Of a DNA stretch of 64,000 bases, positions 60,686 to 64,000 are shown piece by piece. The notes under the pieces were generated by a model, which saw only the letters and a program-made list of their open reading frames with translations, searched no databases and had not been told where the DNA came from. How positions within the stretch are numbered: position 1 is the first letter of the stretch; every line of letters begins with the position of its first letter. The stretch is from Pseudarthrobacter defluvii (GTDB lineage Bacteria > Actinomycetota > Actinomycetes > Actinomycetales > Micrococcaceae). The stretch covers positions 4,216,001-4,280,000 of the forward strand of contig NZ_JAUSYG010000001.1 of NCBI RefSeq assembly GCF_030816725.1. Reading direction: 5' to 3'. Both the position numbers and the translations under genes were made by a program.

Positions 60686-61917
60686 CTCTCAGCCGCGGCC
60701 AGCTGGCCGCAGGCGCCGTCGATTTCCTTGCCGCGGGTATCCCGGAGGGTGCAGGGCACTCCGGTGGCGCGGACCCGCGCGATGAACTCCTGTTCCACGG
60801 ACTTGTCCGAAGCGGTCCAGATGGAGCCGGGAGTTGGATTGAGCGGGATTGGATTGACGTGCACCCATCCCCGCCCGCGCTGGTTGAGCTTCTTGCCCAG
60901 GAGGTCCGCGCGCCAGGGGTGGTCATTCATGTCCTTGATCAGCGCATACTCGATGCTGACCCGGCGGCCTGTCTTGCGGTAGTAGTCGTAGGCAGCGTCG
61001 AGCGCCTCGTCCACCTTCCACCGGTTGTTGACCGGGATCAGCTCATCACGAAGCTCGTCATCCGGGGCGTGCAGGGACAGCGCAAACGTGACGGGAAGGT
61101 CTTCGTCGGCGAGCTTCCGGATCGCAGGGACCAGGCCGACCGTGGAAACGGTGATGTTCCGGGCGGACATGCCCAGGCCTTCGGGTGCGGGGTCCACGAA
61201 GCGGTGCAGGGCGGCCATCACGCGCTTGTAGTTGGCCAGCGGCTCCCCCATGCCCATGAAGACGATGTTGGTGACCCGCTCGTCGTCGTGCTCTTTCGGA
61301 CCCAGTTCACCTGCCGCGATGACCCGGTTGGCAGCGACCACCTGGTCGACGATCTCGGCGGTGGACATGTTGCGGGTCAGTCCCGCCTGGCCGGTGGCGC
61401 AGAAGGGGCAGTTCATGCCACAGCCGGCCTGCGAGGAGACACAGAGGGTGATGCGGCCGGGATAGCGCATCAGGACGGACTCCACCAGCGCCCCGTCGAA
61501 CAAGCGCCAGAGGAACTTGATGGTGTCGCCCTTGTCGGTGCGGTTGCGCCGCACCTCGGTAAGCAGCGGCGGAAACAGTTGGGAGACCAGCTCTTCGCGG
61601 CCAGCCTTGGGCAGGTCGCTCATGCGGTCCGGGTCCACTGTCCAGTGCTGGAAGTAGTGCGTGGAGAGCTGTTTTGCCCGGAAAGCCGGAAGGCCGAGCT
61701 CTTTCAGCTTGTCACCGCGCTCGGCCAGGCTCATGTCCGCCAGGTGCGTCGGCGGCTGCTTCACCCTGGGGGAAGCAAACTGGAGCAGCGGCCGCCCCTC
61801 AACGGTACGGGCCTGCTCCCAGCCCTCTGCAGTGGGCCGGACCTGGGGACGCGCAGCGCCTTCGGCCGCCTTCGGGGCGCGGACAGGGGTTTCAGGGGAA
61901 GGAGTGGGGGAAGTCAT
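60682..61917 (-). CDS. rlmN: 23S rRNA (adenine-2503-C2)-methyltransferase RlmN
   Basis: 411 residues from ATG 61917; an alternative ATG at 61929 is also possible and neither has an ideal ribosome site. Radical-SAM motif [20 protein letters not shown], and the C-terminal methylated-cysteine region (IDGACGQL). It methylates A2503 of 23S rRNA and A37 of certain tRNAs. A Pro/Ala-rich head of about 45 residues is an actinobacterial extension. Housekeeping gene. Confidence 0.93.
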   Translation of the reverse strand: MTSPTPSPETPVRAPKAAEGAARPQVRPTAEGWEQARTVEGRPLLQFASPRVKQPPTHLADMSLAERGDKLKELGLPAFRAKQLSTHYFQHWTVDPDRMSDLPKAGREELVSQLFPPLLTEVRRNRTDKGDTIKFLWRLFDGALVESVLMRYPGRITLCVSSQAGCGMNCPFCATGQAGLTRNMSTAEIVDQVVAANRVIAAGELGPKEHDDERVTNIVFMGMGEPLANYKRVMAALHRFVDPAPEGLGMSARNITVSTVGLVPAIRKLADEDLPVTFALSLHAPDDELRDELIPVNNRWKVDEALDAAYDYYRKTGRRVSIEYALIKDMNDHPWRADLLGKKLNQRGRGWVHVNPIPLNPTPGSIWTASDKSVEQEFIARVRATGVPCTLRDTRGKEIDGACGQLAAAES

Positions 61918-61990
61918 CCCCTCTATCATCCCACGGAGACAAAATCCGGGAAGCAGCACCTGCAAGACATCCTGAGTCGGCGGCGCCGAG

Positions 61991-62005
61991 TACTTGTAAT
62001 ACAAG
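61991..62005 (+). promoter_or_regulatory. GntR/FadR-type operator
   Basis: ACTTGTAATACAAGT, a 15-bp perfect palindrome; the core TTGTAATACAA fits the FadR-subfamily pattern TNGTNNNACNA. It lies 64 bp before the dehydratase start, whose gntR gene follows it. Confidence 0.75.
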
Positions 62006-62068
62006 TTATCAACTTATACCCTAGGGGTGCGGGCGAAGAAGCCCCACCCGTCTTCCAGGAGAATCCAC

Positions 62069-63196
62069 ATGAGTTCCGTCGATCTGATCCGGCACGTCAA
62101 GCTGTCCACCGCCCGCCTTCCCCTCGCCGTGCCCATCAGCGACGCCAAGGTGTTTACCGGTCGGCAGAAACCCATGACCGAGGTGGTTTTCCTGTTCGCA
62201 GAAATCACCACGGAGCTGGGCCACTCGGGCATCGGTTTCAGCTACTCCAAACGCGCCGGCGGCCCTGCACAGTACGCCCACGCCAAAGAGGTGGCCGAAG
62301 GCCTCATCGGCGAGGACCCCAACGACATCGCCAGGATCTACACCAAGCTCCTGTGGGCAGGTGCCTCCGTGGGGCGCTCCGGCGTCGCCACCCAGGCCCT
62401 CGCCGCCGTCGACATCGCCTTGTATGACCTCAAGGCCAAGCGCGCAGGCCTGCCGCTGGCCAAGTTCCTTGGCTCCTACCGGGACTCGGTGCGGACCTAC
62501 AACACCTCCGGGGGCTTCCTGAACGCCAGCCTTGACGAGGTTAAGGCACGCGCCACGCAATCCATTGGAGAAGGCATCGGCGGCATCAAGATCAAAGTGG
62601 GCCTGCCGGACAGCAAAGAGGACCTGCGCCGCGTCCAGGGCATCCGCGACCACATCGGCCCGGACGTTCCGCTCATGGTGGACGCCAACCAGCAGTGGGA
62701 TCGGGCCACCGCCCTGCGCATGGGCCGCCGGCTCGAGGACTACGATTTGGTCTGGATCGAGGAACCCCTGGATGCCTACGACTTCGAAGGCCATGCCCAC
62801 CTGGCACAGGTCCTGGATACCCCCATCGCCACCGGCGAAATGCTCGCCTCCGTGGCGGAACACAAGAGCCTGATCGCCGCCGACGGCTGTGACATCATCC
62901 AGCCGGACGCCCCGCGCGTGGGCGGCATCACCCAGTTCCTCCGGCTCGCCGCCCTGGCCGACGAGCGCGGGCTGGGCCTGGCCCCGCACTTCGCCATGGA
63001 GATCCATCTCCACCTGGCGGCCGCCTACCCCCGCGAACCCTGGGTGGAGCACTTCGACTGGCTGGACCCGCTGTTCAATGAGCGCCTGGAAACCAAGGAC
63101 GGCCGCATGATCGTTCCGGACCGCCCCGGCCTCGGCGTCACCCTGAGTGACCAGGCCCGCGCCTGGACCACCGAAAGCGTGGAGTTCGGCGCGTAA
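62069..63196 (+). CDS. Enolase-superfamily acid-sugar dehydratase (talarate/galactarate-type)
   Basis: 375 residues from ATG 62069 (AGGAG upstream). Catalytic K174-x-K176 (IKIKVG), metal ligands D205 (VDANQQW), E231/E232 (EEP) and E257 (GEM), and the general acid H307 (APHFAMEIH). This KxK-plus-His layout matches L-talarate/galactarate dehydratases, which make 5-keto-4-deoxy acids. The GntR gene follows by 23 bp and a FadR-type operator lies upstream. Confidence 0.88.
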   Translation: MSSVDLIRHVKLSTARLPLAVPISDAKVFTGRQKPMTEVVFLFAEITTELGHSGIGFSYSKRAGGPAQYAHAKEVAEGLIGEDPNDIARIYTKLLWAGASVGRSGVATQALAAVDIALYDLKAKRAGLPLAKFLGSYRDSVRTYNTSGGFLNASLDEVKARATQSIGEGIGGIKIKVGLPDSKEDLRRVQGIRDHIGPDVPLMVDANQQWDRATALRMGRRLEDYDLVWIEEPLDAYDFEGHAHLAQVLDTPIATGEMLASVAEHKSLIAADGCDIIQPDAPRVGGITQFLRLAALADERGLGLAPHFAMEIHLHLAAAYPREPWVEHFDWLDPLFNERLETKDGRMIVPDRPGLGVTLSDQARAWTTESVEFGA

Positions 63197-63207
63197 CCCT
63201 GAAGCCG

Positions 63208-63220
63208 TAACCTTGAGCCA
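63208..63220 (+). promoter_or_regulatory. Leaderless promoter of gntR
   Basis: -10 TAACCT (63208-63213) six bases before ATG 63220; gntR may therefore also be transcribed independently of the dehydratase. Confidence 0.5.
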
Positions 63221-63924
63221 TGACCCGGAACCTCACCGCGGACCTCGCCGCTGACCTTCGCAACCGCATCGTCGAGGGCGTGATCCAGCCGGGTGAAAAG
63301 CTGCCCAGCGAGAACACGCTGATCAGCGATTTCGGTGTCAGCCGGACCGTGGTCCGCGCCGCCCTCACCCGGCTGCAGGCTGAGGGACTGGTTGAGACCG
63401 AGCGCGGCCGCGGCAGTTTCGCCCTCACTCCCCCAACGGACGGGCCCTCGGCAGTGCCCGGGGGCCGGCCGGTGGCCACCACCGAGGACAGGCTGCACCT
63501 GCTGGCGTTCCGCATGGGAGTGGAGACGGAAGCCGCTGCGCTGGCCGCCCGCAACCGCACCGAGCGGCAGTTGCGGGCTGTGGGCACCGCGCTGGACACC
63601 TTTGCCGCCAGTGCCGGGCACCCGGCGCACGCCATGAAGGCGGACTTCGATTTCCACCGCGCGGTGGCCACGGCTTCCGGCAACCCCTATTACTCCGATT
63701 GCCTCGCCGCCCTGGGCCAGACCATGATCGCCATGCCGCGCACCCGCCTGATGACCGGCGTCGAACACTACGCGCGGGATCACTTCGACCAGGTGGTGCT
63801 GGAACACCGGTCCATCCTGGACGCCATCGCCGATGGTGACGAGGCTGCCGCGGCCGCGGCCATGCGCAGCCACCTGGCCAATTCACGACGCCGGTTCAGG
63901 GCTTCATCGCGTCCGTCCAGCTAG
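63220..63924 (+). CDS. GntR-family regulator (FadR/FCD subgroup)
   Basis: 234 residues: winged helix LAADLRNRIVEGVIQPGEKLPSENTLISDFGVSRTVVRAALTRLQAEGLVETERGRGSFAL, then an FCD effector domain with the metal/ligand pattern DFDFHRAVATASGNPYY and EHRSILDAIADGDEAAAAAAMRSHL. FCD proteins sense carboxylic acids such as aldarates. With the TTGTAATACAA site before the adjacent dehydratase, it is very likely its repressor. Confidence 0.92.
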   Translation: MTRNLTADLAADLRNRIVEGVIQPGEKLPSENTLISDFGVSRTVVRAALTRLQAEGLVETERGRGSFALTPPTDGPSAVPGGRPVATTEDRLHLLAFRMGVETEAAALAARNRTERQLRAVGTALDTFAASAGHPAHAMKADFDFHRAVATASGNPYYSDCLAALGQTMIAMPRTRLMTGVEHYARDHFDQVVLEHRSILDAIADGDEAAAAAAMRSHLANSRRRFRASSRPSS

Positions 63925-63950
63925 GCGGACCCCAAGCCCGCGGAAACGCA

Positions 63951-63982
63951 GAAGAGCCCCGGTCCAAAGACCGGGGCTCTTC
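63951..63982 (+). terminator. Terminator after gntR
   Basis: Perfect 14-base arms (63951-63964, 63969-63982) with a four-base loop CAAA; a short CATTT follows. Confidence 0.85.
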
Positions 63983-64000
63983 CATTTGCGTGCGCGAGGG

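Noticed and set aside
1-64000. CRISPR arrays, tRNA, rRNA, insertion sequences, plasmid or phage genes
   Set aside because: No repeat-spacer pattern, transposase, integrase or cloverleaf-like sequence was noticed on either strand; a dedicated search was not possible.

Overview
The window is high-GC DNA with dense, often overlapping genes, LacI/IclR/TetR/MarR/GntR regulators at almost every catabolic operon, GT87-type mannosyltransferases and many leaderless promoters. This fits a soil actinobacterium of the Micrococcaceae, most likely Arthrobacter or Pseudarthrobacter. That assignment rests on gene content and style only. I see no rRNA, tRNA, CRISPR array, phage or insertion sequence.

Layout: (1) 1-11.4 kb is an aromatic or phenylpropanoid-type catabolic region: MHS transporter (cut by the window edge), cytochrome P450 and its reductase, IclR regulator, coniferyl-alcohol-dehydrogenase-like SDR, aldehyde dehydrogenase, metallo-hydrolase, two MFS carriers and a beta-hydroxyacid dehydrogenase. 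Three copies of one 19-bp operator tie most of it into a regulon. (2) 11.5-18.8 kb holds small proteins, three mannosyltransferase-like membrane enzymes (two of them tandem paralogues apparently starting at ATT codons) and a MerR/SulP pair. (3) 18.9-25 kb is a polar amino-acid-type ABC importer with FAD oxidase and Gfo/Idh dehydrogenase, controlled by a LacI protein with a twin operator. (4) 25-28.3 kb is a xylan mini-regulon (deacetylase, LacI repressor, GH10 xylanase) sharing TTCCGGAA-repeat operators. (5) 28.3-38.1 kb is a LacI-controlled sugar region: acid-sugar dehydratase, sugar ABC importer, two Gfo/Idh enzymes, a TIM-barrel isomerase and a ThuA protein, suggesting oxidative (3-keto-sugar) glycoside breakdown. 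(6) 38-44.4 kb carries a diguanylate cyclase, two CorC-like proteins (the second frameshifted), rsgA behind a small leader ORF, and an esterase. (7) 44.5-49.9 kb has agmatine deiminase and amidase, a Cys-cluster/pentapeptide protein and an alditol oxidase. (8) 50-58.3 kb is a stress region: an Rv2629/Balon-like ribosome factor, MarR regulator, LEA-like/holin-like/DUF3618 proteins and a pyridoxamine-oxidase-like protein, with a recurrent TAGTAAGC promoter motif. (9) 58.4-63.9 kb has an amine oxidase and TetR, rlmN, and a talarate/galactarate-type dehydratase with its GntR regulator.

The strongest system-level result is a split polyamine regulon. The palindrome between the amine oxidase and TetR genes (59.8 kb) recurs, identical except for its central base, over the start of the agmatine deiminase/amidase operon 15 kb away. 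The agmatine to putrescine to aminobutanal route is inferred from family assignments.
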